Assembly: GCA_013140985.1 (NCBI GenBank)
Contig: JABFRU010000007.1
Coordinates: 62,001-126,000 of the forward strand
Reading direction: 5' to 3'
From: Chitinophagaceae bacterium
GTDB taxonomy: Bacteria > Bacteroidota > Bacteroidia > Chitinophagales > Chitinophagaceae
Length of the DNA: 64,000 nt
Positions within the stretch are counted from its first letter, which is position 1. Every line of letters begins with the position of its first letter. Below, one piece after another: positions 35,689-44,231 of this stretch. The position numbers and the translations under genes were made by a program. The notes beneath the pieces were generated by a model that saw nothing but the letters and a program-made list of their open reading frames with translations, did no database searches and was not told the DNA's origin.

Positions 35689-36456
35689 CTAATAAATTTT
35701 TTCGTCTTTTCTTAGTGTCATTATCTTATCAATCCAGTTATTACTGAATTGTTCCCCTTTCATGATCCTTGCAATAGCTTTTCCCAGTTTCAGCTCGCCT
35801 GTTTCTTCTTTCAGTGTATCGATATCTTTAAAGAATTGCAGTTTCCCTTCCTGTAGGTACATGATGTGGGAAGTAAGCTCATCCAGGTCACTTAGAATAT
35901 GAGAAGTAACGAGAATAAGTTTATCTTTTCTTTTTCCCTGCAAAATTTTCTCTTTTAATATTTCGGATGCCAGTGGATCCAATCCTGCTGTCGGTTCATC
36001 CAATATGAGTATAGGCGGATCAAAGAGAAAAGCAACGGCGGCACTTACTTTTTGCCTTGTACCGCCACTGAGGTTCCTCATTGGCTTTTCAAATATTTTT
36101 TCCAGTTCAAACAGGCCGATCAATTCTTTATCTGTTTTTTCATCGGATGCATTACGAATGTGCTGTAACATCCCGAACAATTGCCCAACCTTCATATTAT
36201 CAGGATAACGGCCGATCTGTGGCATATAACCAATCTTTTCACGGTAGGCCGGATCAGTGCTGATCAAATGTCCATCTACAAATATTTCCCCGCTACCGGG
36301 CCGCACCATGCCCAATATTATCTTTATCAGCGTTGTTTTCCCGGAACCATTGGGCCCGATCAATGATACTACCTGCCCGGGAATAAGTTGTGCCGAAATA
36401 GTATCCAGTACTTGCAGCCGACGGAATTTTTTTGATATGTTTTCGATCCGGATCAT
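35689..36456 (-). CDS. nosF: ABC transporter ATPase NosF
   Basis: 255 residues with all ABC ATPase motifs: Walker A GPNGSGKTT, Q-loop MPQIG, signature NLSGGTRQK, Walker B ILILDEPTAGLDP and the switch His in TSH. With NosY it drives maturation of nitrous-oxide reductase. It overlaps nosD by 4 nt and precedes nosY by 2 nt, which fixes its identity among the many similar ATPases. Confidence 0.9.
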   Translation of the reverse strand: MIRIENISKKFRRLQVLDTISAQLIPGQVVSLIGPNGSGKTTLIKIILGMVRPGSGEIFVDGHLISTDPAYREKIGYMPQIGRYPDNMKVGQLFGMLQHIRNASDEKTDKELIGLFELEKIFEKPMRNLSGGTRQKVSAAVAFLFDPPILILDEPTAGLDPLASEILKEKILQGKRKDKLILVTSHILSDLDELTSHIMYLQEGKLQFFKDIDTLKEETGELKLGKAIARIMKGEQFSNNWIDKIMTLRKDEKIY

Positions 36457-37682
36457 AATTTCAATGACTTCATCAGGGGTTTATTATCCACCAGGTTCTC
36501 TGGTGTAAGACCGGGAATTGCTTTTTCAGCTCTATCCAATAATTGAATGGTAAAACTTCTCATCAGTAATAATGCATTTGGATTTTGTTCAGTGATCATG
36601 GCATACAGGCTCACAGGATGATAAGGCACATCGCCAATCCCGTCCTTATTAATATCGTAGCCTTCATATTTATCCCAATAATTATTATCAAATTTATTCA
36701 GCATCAAAGTGCCATTTGTGGCCACATCAAAACTGTTGCCTGTAAAATTGTTATGATGAAAGTCATTATCCTCACAACTTGCCTGTACTTTCAGTGCCCA
36801 GCCATTCTCTTTAAAAATGTTTTCCTGAATATCCATTCGGCTAGTGCCTTCCAGATGAATGCCCACTGTGTTCTTTAAAAATGTATTATGTATGATATAA
36901 CTATCGGAAATATCTTTTAATAAAATACCATAAGCAGAAGGCCCCCAGTTCTTCTCAAAATGATTGGCCTCCATCCTTACTTTTTTGGAGTACATGACTG
37001 CTACCCCTGCCCCGTTGTTACGAAATGTATTGCTTGTGTAAGTGTCATCATTGGAAAACATGAAATGTAATCCATATCGGATGTTTTTTTCGCTCAGGTT
37101 CTTCTTGATAGCAGAAAAAGTGACAAACTCAAAATAAATACCGTCCCGGTGACCTTTTACCTGGTTATTTTCTATCAATGCATTATTTGATTTCCAGAGA
37201 TGAATGCCGTTGCCGGTGAGTTGCTCTGATGTGGGAGTGCCTGAGATAGTATTGTTTCTTATCACCGTAAAAGCAGAATTCGAAACATGAATAGCGAAAT
37301 AGGCATTGCTGATACTGTTATTCTCAATGGTTACTTTGTTACAATCAACCAGCTTTATCGAAGCAAAGTCATTCAGTGCAGAATATCCGGAGTTACGGAA
37401 ATGAATTCCCTTTATTGTAATATCATTCCCGCTGATCAGCAATATCTCGTATTTATTCTCTCCATCAAGCACCGGGCTGTTCTCCCCGATGATCGTAAGA
37501 GATTTAGTCAGTATAATACTTCCTTCTTTATAATTGCCTGGCTTGAGCTGGATCGTATCTCCATCCTTTGCAATGATTATCGCCTGCTTTAAAGAATGAC
37601 ATGACTCATTAGCCCCAACGATGATCGTTCTTGCATGACAAGAAAATGAAAAGAATAATACTATGAAAAAGGATATTCTCAT
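36453..37682 (-). CDS. nosD: Copper-site maturation protein NosD
   Basis: 409 residues with a signal peptide (MRISFFIVLFFSFSCHA) and a long run of right-handed beta-helix repeats (CASH type) of the form NxIxxNxxG (for example ITIKGIHFRNSG, VTIENNSISNAY, ALIENNQVKGHRDG, HNTFLKNTVGIHLEG). NosD is the periplasmic partner of NosFY and delivers material to apo-NosZ. It overlaps nosL by 4 nt. The length is normal for NosD. Confidence 0.92.
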   Translation of the reverse strand: MRISFFIVLFFSFSCHARTIIVGANESCHSLKQAIIIAKDGDTIQLKPGNYKEGSIILTKSLTIIGENSPVLDGENKYEILLISGNDITIKGIHFRNSGYSALNDFASIKLVDCNKVTIENNSISNAYFAIHVSNSAFTVIRNNTISGTPTSEQLTGNGIHLWKSNNALIENNQVKGHRDGIYFEFVTFSAIKKNLSEKNIRYGLHFMFSNDDTYTSNTFRNNGAGVAVMYSKKVRMEANHFEKNWGPSAYGILLKDISDSYIIHNTFLKNTVGIHLEGTSRMDIQENIFKENGWALKVQASCEDNDFHHNNFTGNSFDVATNGTLMLNKFDNNYWDKYEGYDINKDGIGDVPYHPVSLYAMITEQNPNALLLMRSFTIQLLDRAEKAIPGLTPENLVDNKPLMKSLKL

Positions 37683-38713
37683 TTAGTGTTCTTATATATT
37701 TCATCCCAGCTTAACAATGGGCCAGACTTATTGCCTTTTATTTTTTGGGCTGCTTCTACTGAAGAAAAAGCAGCGGTATTACTTCCCATCGGGCTCCGGA
37801 GCTCAGCACCTGACCAAAAGACCACTTTCATTACATTGATGAATTCATTTTCTTTTTCGAAATTGACAACAACTTTATGAGCTATTTCTTTTTCTTGTAC
37901 TGTGCCTGACCGGAGAAAATTAATCATGCAGACCAGGTCATCAAACTTATAGACCTTGCTTTTTTTCGTCACTACTTCCCCTCCATACTTGACATCAACG
38001 ATACCCATTTTGCAGAAGTAACAATTGTCATTCCCATAATTGAATTTTTCTGTTTTAGGAGAGCATGATGCAAACAGAAAGAAAAGCATCAGGCCAGGAA
38101 CGGCAAGAGAAGATAGCTTTGCATTCCTTTTTGTGGCTTTGCGTTGATGCCACCATTCCACAAACCAAACCGAAAAGGCAAGTGCTGCTGCTGCAATAAC
38201 TATCCATCCACCCACATCCGGGAAAGAGTAAGCATCAAAATTCAATAATCGTTTATGTCCTATCAGCGGAGGCTGATAAGAAAGTCCTTCCACTTGTATA
38301 GGGGCAGTAGGATCCAGGTTGTGGCCATAATCGTATCCCCACCTGTAAAAGTCATATAAAGCTAATGCGCCACCGATAACAGTCAATACGAGATAGATGA
38401 AAAGAAATCTTCTTTTTCCTGTTACAGCCACGATCATGCCGAGCAACATAAAAAAACCAACCACAAAAGGAAGGAATTTGAATTCAGGGAACATGCCCAC
38501 CGTAATATGCTTCATTCCTATATAATGGTTCAGGCCATTGATCACCTCTACATCCCCGGTAATATTATTGATCCAGATGTTCATGGTTAACCCTTCCGGA
38601 TATTGCGGTGCAAACAGGTCAATTCGCCAGGCAGGTAAAAAGAACACTGCGATCAATGCTCCGGAGGCAAATGCTACCAATATCCGTGAGGCTACACTTA
38701 ATTTGTTTTCCAT
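37679..38713 (-). CDS. nosL: NosL copper chaperone fused to an N-terminal polytopic membrane region
   Basis: 344 residues from the ATG at 38711-38713; a GTG at 38743 is possible but lies in the terminator hairpin. The first 220 residues carry about four membrane helices. A further hydrophobic segment ends LFFLFASC, a lipobox-like sequence, and is followed by the NosL domain with the Cu(I)-binding motif NCYFCKMG and KFDDLVCMINFL. NosL normally is a 150-200-residue lipoprotein that binds Cu(I) for NosZ. Here an apparent lipoprotein signal lies inside a longer membrane protein. Confidence 0.85.
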   Translation of the reverse strand: MENKLSVASRILVAFASGALIAVFFLPAWRIDLFAPQYPEGLTMNIWINNITGDVEVINGLNHYIGMKHITVGMFPEFKFLPFVVGFFMLLGMIVAVTGKRRFLFIYLVLTVIGGALALYDFYRWGYDYGHNLDPTAPIQVEGLSYQPPLIGHKRLLNFDAYSFPDVGGWIVIAAAALAFSVWFVEWWHQRKATKRNAKLSSLAVPGLMLFFLFASCSPKTEKFNYGNDNCYFCKMGIVDVKYGGEVVTKKSKVYKFDDLVCMINFLRSGTVQEKEIAHKVVVNFEKENEFINVMKVVFWSGAELRSPMGSNTAAFSSVEAAQKIKGNKSGPLLSWDEIYKNTK

Positions 38714-38733
38714 AACCCATGTTTTAAAAAAAT

Positions 38734-38752
38734 CCGGGGGCACAACCCCCGG
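38734..38752 (-). terminator. Strong terminator hairpin inside the nos cluster
   Basis: CCGGGGG (38734-38740) and CCCCCGG (38746-38752) with loop CACAA. Read on the minus strand the stem is followed by TTTTTTT. It lies between the fasciclin gene and nosL, so it should reduce read-through from cytochrome-nosZ-fasciclin into nosL-D-F-Y. Confidence 0.88.
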
Positions 38753-38784
38753 AAGGTGTGTATGAAAACTCTAAACCAAAAATT

Positions 38785-39345
38785 CTATTTCTTTGCCGGC
38801 GGCATCAGTACGGCATCAATAATATGAATCGTACCATTTGAGGCGGGAACAGAAGCAATTATATTAGCCGAACCGTTCAGCATAATCTTTCCATCTTTTA
38901 CAGAAATCATCACATTGTCGCCATTTACCATCCCGAGTGTCATGCCATCGGTTAGAAATTCTGCTTTTAATGATGATGTGGTGACATGATACTGTAATAT
39001 ATTTTGCAGATCCGCTTTTTTATCATCTTTCATTAATCCATCCACCGTACCTGCCGGTAGTTTTTCAAAGGCTGTGTTGGTTGGAGCAAAAACAGTGAAA
39101 GGCCCTGCATTCGATAAAGCGGTTACAAGGTCAGCTTGCTTCAAAGCTGCAACTAATGTTGTATGATCGGCGGAACCCACTGCTACTTTTACCACGTCTT
39201 TCTGTGATTCATCGTCCTTGACAGCTTCCTGTCCTCCTGTTGTAACTGCTGGATCAGTTGTGCTTGTTTCGCCTGATTTATTACTGTTATTGCAACTGCT
39301 GGATAGAATAGCTGCAACAAATAGTAGGCTGAATATTTTTTTCAT
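38785..39345 (-). CDS. Fasciclin (FAS1) domain lipoprotein
   Basis: 186 residues. Lipoprotein signal MKKIFSLLFVAAILSSSC, an Asn/Ser/Thr-rich linker, then one FAS1 domain with its two conserved blocks (TVFAPTNTAFEKLP and GTIHIIDAVLMPP). It lies 6 nt after nosZ on the same strand, so the two are cotranscribed. A FAS1 lipoprotein beside nosZ occurs in other Bacteroidota nos clusters as I recall. It may help hold NosZ or copper at the envelope, but the role is unproven. Confidence 0.88.
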   Translation of the reverse strand: MKKIFSLLFVAAILSSSCNNSNKSGETSTTDPAVTTGGQEAVKDDESQKDVVKVAVGSADHTTLVAALKQADLVTALSNAGPFTVFAPTNTAFEKLPAGTVDGLMKDDKKADLQNILQYHVTTSSLKAEFLTDGMTLGMVNGDNVMISVKDGKIMLNGSANIIASVPASNGTIHIIDAVLMPPAKK

Positions 39346-39351
39346 AACAAA

Positions 39352-41355
39352 TTATTTTCTGGTGACTGAATCTTTTTTCTCTGTAATTGCCGGCGCAGTT
39401 TTACCAGTGCTGAATGTCAACGGTACATTTGAACCTGCGGGGCTAACCCTGATATAACCCTGCATCTCCTGATGTAATGCAGAACAGAAGTCAGTACAAT
39501 ACATAGGAAATACACCAATACGATCAGGTTTCCATGCCAGTGTTTGTGTTTCACCAGGCATAATGAGCAACTCAGCATTGTTAGCCCCTTTCACTGCAAA
39601 GCCGTGCGGCACATCCCAATCCTGTTCAAGATTCGTAACATGGAAGTAAACAATATCTCCGAGCCGTACACCTTCAATATTATCAGGTGTAAAATGTGAC
39701 CGGATAGATGTAGCATAGACATGTACTTCATTACCTTTCCGTTCCACTCTTGCATAGTTATCTCCTTTAGCAGCCCATGGATTTTGATTCTCCTCAATCT
39801 TATATATCTTCTGGCTGTTCTTCATAATAAGTTCAGCAGGGATAGCTTCTGCATAGTGTGGTTCACCAATCGTTGGAAAATCAAGTAACAATTTCATTTT
39901 TTCACCGCTGATATCATACAACTGTGCACTCTGTGCAAGTTCAGGACCTGTAGGCAGGTAACGGTCTTTTGTAATTTTATTATAAGCGATCACATATTTA
40001 CCCCAGGGCTTTTTTGTAGGGCCACCGGGAATACATAAGTGACCAATTGAATAATAGGTAGGAACCCTGTCCAGAACTTTTAATGATTGTACATTCCATT
40101 TTACGATCTCTGATGATACGAAGAAGGATGTATAAGCATTTCCATTAGCATCAAACTCTGTATGCAATGGTCCAAGACCCGGCTTTTGAACTTCACCATG
40201 CAGCACTGCATCATATTTTAGTACTGGTATTCCATCATATTCACCATCAAAATTTTTTGCAGCAATAGCAGTTTGTATTTTGGTGAAAGAAAAAACAGGG
40301 ATCGTTGCTGCCAGTTTTCCGCTTCCAACTATGTATTCACCGGTAGGATCCGTATCACAACCATGTGGTGATTTGGGGCAAGGCATAAAGTACACCATTC
40401 CCGGGCAGTCTTTGGGGTCAAGCACCATTACTTCATTTTCAATAGTGGAAGTAGCCATGTGTTTGCTCTCGTCATAGGTATTGTGAGCATACTTTACTGA
40501 TTTCTTCATGGCTTTACCGGCAGCCATATATTCCTCTGCTTTCTTCCAATTCACACACATGATAAAGTCTTTGTCTTTTTGCGAGGCATTTACTTCCAGT
40601 AGTGTATTAGCTTTTTCCGAATTGTAACAACTAAAGAAAAACCATCCATGTGATTTTCCCTTACCAGCACGGGCCAGATCAAAATTGATACCCGGTGTTA
40701 ATACCTGGAAAGCAATATTCATTTTCCCAGAGGTTTTATCAACAGCAACAAAACTTACAGTTCCTTTAAAATTCTGCTTGTATGTCTCAATAGGTACATC
40801 GAGGTTATCTCCGACAGGAACACTGAAACGGGTGCCTGCTACTATGTATTCAGAGTTTTCAGTGATAAAAGGTGAAGAGTGGTTACCTGCACTATTAGGG
40901 ATCTCGAGGATCTCAGCTGTCCGGAAAGTTTTAAGATCAACTCTTGCCAAACGGGGTGTATTATTTCCATTGGCAAAAGCCCAGCGGCCATCCTGTACTC
41001 CATCTGTTTCCGATAGAGCAATATGGTGCAGATCATCCCAGGGAACAAAACCATGTGAAGTGTTCAGCATGGCTTTGGTTTCTTCACTATAACCATATCC
41101 CTTTTCAGGGTCAACTGAAAAAACGGGAATGACACGGAACAGGCGGCCGGATGGCAATCCATACACAGACATTTGCCCGCTGAATCCCCCCGAAACAAAA
41201 TTGTAGAATTCATCGTACTTACCGGGTGCCACATACACTTTAGAGGCAGCATTACCACTTACAGCTGATTGAGTTCCTTTGGGTTTGCAACTATATAAAC
41301 CTGCAACACCAACCATCGCCAGCCATAAACATTTTTGAAGATTTGATTGTTTCAT
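39352..41355 (-). CDS. nosZ: Nitrous-oxide reductase NosZ (clade II type)
   Basis: 667 residues. Reduces N2O to N2 in the periplasm with two copper centres. The C-terminal CuA domain has YCTDFCSALHQEM with ligands C620, C624, H628 and M631. The N-terminal seven-bladed propeller carries the CuZ histidines (for example DDLHHIALSETDG, HSSPF, SPHGCDTDPTG, GPLHTEFD). The N-terminus has no twin-arginine motif. It is a Sec or lipoprotein signal (GLYSC at about residues 19-23), which places it in clade II. No nitrite or NO reductase gene is in the window, so the cell could be a non-denitrifying N2O consumer. Confidence 0.96.
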   Translation of the reverse strand: MKQSNLQKCLWLAMVGVAGLYSCKPKGTQSAVSGNAASKVYVAPGKYDEFYNFVSGGFSGQMSVYGLPSGRLFRVIPVFSVDPEKGYGYSEETKAMLNTSHGFVPWDDLHHIALSETDGVQDGRWAFANGNNTPRLARVDLKTFRTAEILEIPNSAGNHSSPFITENSEYIVAGTRFSVPVGDNLDVPIETYKQNFKGTVSFVAVDKTSGKMNIAFQVLTPGINFDLARAGKGKSHGWFFFSCYNSEKANTLLEVNASQKDKDFIMCVNWKKAEEYMAAGKAMKKSVKYAHNTYDESKHMATSTIENEVMVLDPKDCPGMVYFMPCPKSPHGCDTDPTGEYIVGSGKLAATIPVFSFTKIQTAIAAKNFDGEYDGIPVLKYDAVLHGEVQKPGLGPLHTEFDANGNAYTSFFVSSEIVKWNVQSLKVLDRVPTYYSIGHLCIPGGPTKKPWGKYVIAYNKITKDRYLPTGPELAQSAQLYDISGEKMKLLLDFPTIGEPHYAEAIPAELIMKNSQKIYKIEENQNPWAAKGDNYARVERKGNEVHVYATSIRSHFTPDNIEGVRLGDIVYFHVTNLEQDWDVPHGFAVKGANNAELLIMPGETQTLAWKPDRIGVFPMYCTDFCSALHQEMQGYIRVSPAGSNVPLTFSTGKTAPAITEKKDSVTRK

Positions 41356-41411
41356 ATTAAAATATTTAGCAGTTAAAAATTAAAATCCTGACGTGGTTGA
41401 TCTGTTGGATC

Positions 41412-41882
41412 TTATTTTTCTCCATCATTGCTACGCATGTATTCCAGCACCTCTCTTGCCTGGTCTCTCGTGATATTTTGGTTGGGCATACGCACCATAC
41501 ACTGTTCCAGTAATTTCTGTGCCTCAGGATCCGTTTCCAGCATCATTTCCACATTGGTAATCATATTCATGATCCATGTGGATTGTCTGCGTTTGGTAAC
41601 ATCTTTCCAGCCCGGACCCACAAGTTTTTCTTCCGTTAAACGGTGACAGGATTGACATTTTACTTCATAGGTACTTTTACCGGCTGCAACTTTTGTCTGG
41701 TCCAAGGGTGTGCTTAAAGTGATATCGCCTTCTTTTAATTCTGTTCCATGTGTTTCAGCCTGGTCTTTTGTAAGTTCCTGCACATCCACAGGTTTTGTAT
41801 CTTTTTTGACACCTTCTTTACAACTTATAAATAACATGGATGCGATCAGTAAAACGATTGAAGAAAGTTGGTAAGATTTCAT
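41412..41882 (-). CDS. Monoheme c-type cytochrome lipoprotein of the nos cluster
   Basis: 156 residues with a lipoprotein signal ending ISC (about residue 21) and one heme motif CQSCH. A distal Met is present in the region MVRMPNQNITRDQAREVLEYM. The gene is the first of the nosZ operon. It probably carries electrons from the quinone pool side or a cytochrome c pool to the CuA centre of NosZ. Confidence 0.88.
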   Translation of the reverse strand: MKSYQLSSIVLLIASMLFISCKEGVKKDTKPVDVQELTKDQAETHGTELKEGDITLSTPLDQTKVAAGKSTYEVKCQSCHRLTEEKLVGPGWKDVTKRRQSTWIMNMITNVEMMLETDPEAQKLLEQCMVRMPNQNITRDQAREVLEYMRSNDGEK

Positions 41883-41901
41883 AACAGGAATTTTTGAGTT
41901 T

Positions 41902-41949
41902 AAGACAAACAGTAAAGTCTTTTTTTATTAAAAGACATCCTTGTCTCTT
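41902..41949 (-). promoter_or_regulatory. Cluster of AAGAC/GTCTT half-sites, candidate Rrf2 operator
   Basis: Half-sites at 41902-41906 (AAGAC), 41917-41921 (GTCTT), 41932-41936 (AAGAC) and 41942-41946 (TGTCT). They form the palindromes GTCTTTT-N6-AAAAGAC (41917-41936) and AGACA-TCCT-TGTCT (41933-41946). They lie just downstream of the predicted start of transcription (about 41950) of the nos operon, a usual position for a repressor, and next to the divergent rrf2 gene. Confidence 0.5.
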
Positions 41950-42008
41950 AAGATTCAAAAGTATCAGGGCATGATTTTTCAAAAGATGATCATCATCAAA
42001 TACCGGGA

Positions 42009-42020
42009 TGATATTAGTCA
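42009..42020. promoter_or_regulatory. FixK/FNR-like box shared by the nos operon and rrf2
   Basis: TGATATTAGTCA (TGA-N6-TCA). On the nos side a perfect -7 element TACTTTTG (complement of 41956-41963) lies 45 nt away. On the rrf2 side CAATTTTG (42044-42051), one mismatch from TAnnTTTG, lies 23 nt away and 3-6 nt before the ATG. Confidence 0.7.
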
Positions 42021-42057
42021 GTTCCTCCCTCATTGGCAGGGGACAATTTTGTAAATG

Positions 42058-42495
42058 ATGTTTTCCAAGTCATTTGGCTATGCTATCCGGAGTATTCTCT
42101 ACCTGGCGCTGATGGAAGAGGAAAAGGATAAGATACAATTAGATGAAATTTCAGAAGAACTGAATGTGCCCCGGTATTTTTTAGCCAAAGTGATGAACAA
42201 ACTGGTAAAGGAAGGGATATTGGATTCAGTAAAAGGTCATAACGGTGGATTCAGCATCAATGAAAAAACATTGTCTGTGAAACTTATCAGCATTATGTCG
42301 CTGACCGGTGAATCATCACAGTTTAGTAAATGTGTGCTTCAGTTGGGAAAGTGTAATGCCTCATATCCCTGCCCGATACATGACCGGGTAGAATTGCTGC
42401 GCCGTGAGTGGCAGGCACTATTCAAAAGTCTTACTATAGGAGACCTGTTGAAAAAGAACGAGAATAATTTTATGAAAAGTCTTATCGCTATTTAA
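42058..42495 (+). CDS. Rrf2 family iron-sulfur regulator
   Basis: About 145 residues; two adjacent ATGs at 42055 and 42058 are both possible. The N-terminal winged helix is typical (SKSFGYAIRSILYLALMEE, LDEISEELNVPRYFLAKVMNKLVKEGILDSVKG, GGFSINE). Three cysteines follow in the sensor loop (KCVLQLGKCNASYPC; C93, C100 and C106 counted from the first ATG), as in IscR/NsrR proteins that bind an Fe-S cluster and respond to NO or redox state. The divergent position suggests that it controls the nos operon. Confidence 0.88.
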   Translation: MFSKSFGYAIRSILYLALMEEEKDKIQLDEISEELNVPRYFLAKVMNKLVKEGILDSVKGHNGGFSINEKTLSVKLISIMSLTGESSQFSKCVLQLGKCNASYPCPIHDRVELLRREWQALFKSLTIGDLLKKNENNFMKSLIAI

Positions 42496-42547
42496 AAGCC
42501 ATAGCCTCTTTTCAGTCTCTTGTCAGGGACAGATTATATGATCAGGA

Positions 42548-43054
42548 TTAAATTGCATTTTTAGAAATTTTTCCCTGAATCTGTTTCATCCATAAATAGC
42601 TGTGTTCTTTTTTAGCAAGAATAACACCCATTGCTACCGCCAGTACTAAAGTACATGGAAATGCAGAGCCAACTCCGAAGGGAGCTATCGCAACAAGGAA
42701 TAGAATTCCGCCAATGGCACCCAATTTTACTAAAGGGGTCTTACCAAGCATTGCTACTGCGATCAGGGCCTGGCAACTTGCAATAAACCCGACAGCCAGA
42801 ACAATATTGCTGCTAAACCAGCCTAAAATAAATTCCCGGTAAAAATTAAAAAAAGTCAGTTCTGCCTCTCCAAGATATGCAGAAGGGTTATTTAATGCAG
42901 TTGTCCAATTGGTCCAGCCAGCCCAGGCAAATAGCATGAAAAATAATAACCGGCCAAGTCGTATATTCTTCCATGTTGCAAACAAGATCAGCAAAGCAAG
43001 ACTGTTAGAAATAATATACAGTATCAAATTGGTGGGATTTTCCAGGCCCTTCAT
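42548..43054 (-). CDS. Small polytopic membrane protein after the cco cluster
   Basis: 168 residues with about four membrane helices (SNSLALLILFATW, LLFFMLFAWAGW, FSSNIVLAVGFIASCQALIAVAML, LGAIGGILFLVAIAPFGVG). The general pattern resembles DoxX-like proteins, but I see no diagnostic motif. It follows the SafE-like gene by 9 nt on the same strand and appears to be the last gene of the cbb3 oxidase transcription unit. Its function is unknown. Confidence 0.7.
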   Translation of the reverse strand: MKGLENPTNLILYIISNSLALLILFATWKNIRLGRLLFFMLFAWAGWTNWTTALNNPSAYLGEAELTFFNFYREFILGWFSSNIVLAVGFIASCQALIAVAMLGKTPLVKLGAIGGILFLVAIAPFGVGSAFPCTLVLAVAMGVILAKKEHSYLWMKQIQGKISKNAI

Positions 43055-43063
43055 ATAATTGTA

Positions 43064-43780
43064 TTACTGATGGCATTCAATTGTTTGTCCTGGTGAATGC
43101 GGAAGCGAGGGGCTGATAAAAGGTATCCCAAGGTCAAGTCCTCTTAATATTAATATCACCCCCATTATAGAAATAAATACCGGGACCAGTTTACGCAGTT
43201 TCATTCTTTGCCTGAAAGAGATCATTGTCCCTGCATACCCCACCAGCATCATGGCAGGTAAAGTACCGGCTCCGAACATCGCCATAAAACCAACACTATG
43301 ACTTATTTCATTAAATGAAAGTGTAGTGGCCAGTGCTATATATACCATTCCACAGGGCAGCAAGCCATTGGCCATTCCCAATAAAAGAAAACTAAATGCA
43401 CCTCCCCGTGATCGTAATACCCGGCCGATCAATTTTTGCACTACTGCATATATCTTGTCAAGACCTTTTATATGAATGTTCCTGTGCCTGATGAAATACA
43501 ATGCAGCCAGTAGTAATATGAAAATACCCATTGCAATAGAAAATGATTGCTGGTAACCTGCCAGGTAGATCCTTCTTCCTGCCAAACCAAATAATAAACC
43601 GATTGACGAATAAGTAATGATCCTTCCAAACTGATATAGTAAAAGCGATGCAAATTTTTTTATGGCAGAGAATTGATGAACCGGTAATGCCAGGCTCAGG
43701 GGGCCGCACATACCGATACAATGAAGGCTGCCTGCAGCTCCGAGTGTAAATCCTGATATCATGACCGGCCAAAGCATCAT
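43064..43780 (-). CDS. TauE/SafE-like membrane protein of the cbb3 oxidase cluster
   Basis: 238 residues with six to seven helices and the conserved start GFTLGAAGSLHCIGMCGPLSLALP, where the HCxxMCGP motif marks the sulfite-exporter-like proteins found beside fixH/ccoH. These are thought to act in copper handling or cytochrome assembly rather than in sulfite export. The start overlaps the ccoH stop by 4 nt. Confidence 0.88.
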   Translation of the reverse strand: MMLWPVMISGFTLGAAGSLHCIGMCGPLSLALPVHQFSAIKKFASLLLYQFGRIITYSSIGLLFGLAGRRIYLAGYQQSFSIAMGIFILLLAALYFIRHRNIHIKGLDKIYAVVQKLIGRVLRSRGGAFSFLLLGMANGLLPCGMVYIALATTLSFNEISHSVGFMAMFGAGTLPAMMLVGYAGTMISFRQRMKLRKLVPVFISIMGVILILRGLDLGIPFISPSLPHSPGQTIECHQ

Positions 43781-44214
43781 ACTATGGTCAGCATTTTTTC
43801 TGTGAAATAATTTTTCCCGCCCTTATTCCAGCTGATCTTAACGGTATAATTCCCTGCGGGGATATCAACAGGGCTAAATAATTGTTTTCCCTCTTTATCC
43901 GGGCCCAGAGAAAATTTTCTGTCTTTCTTTGCATCATAAGAGCAATAGAACCAGACATTACCTGATATAACTTCATTCCTCATTTCATCCGGTAATGATA
44001 AAAGAATTCCTGTGGCAGTTTGCTCTAACCGGACTGAACTATTTAATTGATTCGCCCTGTTGGTGCCGTCAATAACCTGCTGGTAGGCGATCTCACTTTT
44101 ATAATAATCTTTTTCTACCAACTCATAATTTGTTTTAACCGAGCGAACAACCAGGTAGATCATACCCCCGCCAAAAACAAGAAAAGCCAGTAATAATTTA
44201 TTTCCCCAATTCAT
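43777..44214 (-). CDS. ccoH: cbb3 oxidase assembly protein CcoH/FixH
   Basis: 145 residues: one N-terminal membrane helix (MNWGNKLLLAFLVFGGGMIYLV) and a periplasmic beta domain with DYYKSEIAYQQVIDGTNRAN, the conserved FixH block, and GNYTVKISW near the end. CcoH interacts with the oxidase subunits during assembly. It is placed between ccoG (17 nt upstream) and the SafE-like gene. Confidence 0.9.
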   Translation of the reverse strand: MNWGNKLLLAFLVFGGGMIYLVVRSVKTNYELVEKDYYKSEIAYQQVIDGTNRANQLNSSVRLEQTATGILLSLPDEMRNEVISGNVWFYCSYDAKKDRKFSLGPDKEGKQLFSPVDIPAGNYTVKISWNKGGKNYFTEKMLTIV

Positions 44215-44231
44215 AGAAAAAAATTTATTTA

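Noticed and set aside
41956-41963. Using TAnnTTTG matches alone to annotate promoters throughout the window
   Set aside because: The motif is short and AT-rich and occurs often by chance. Only copies placed at a fixed distance from a TGA-N6-TCA box were reported.
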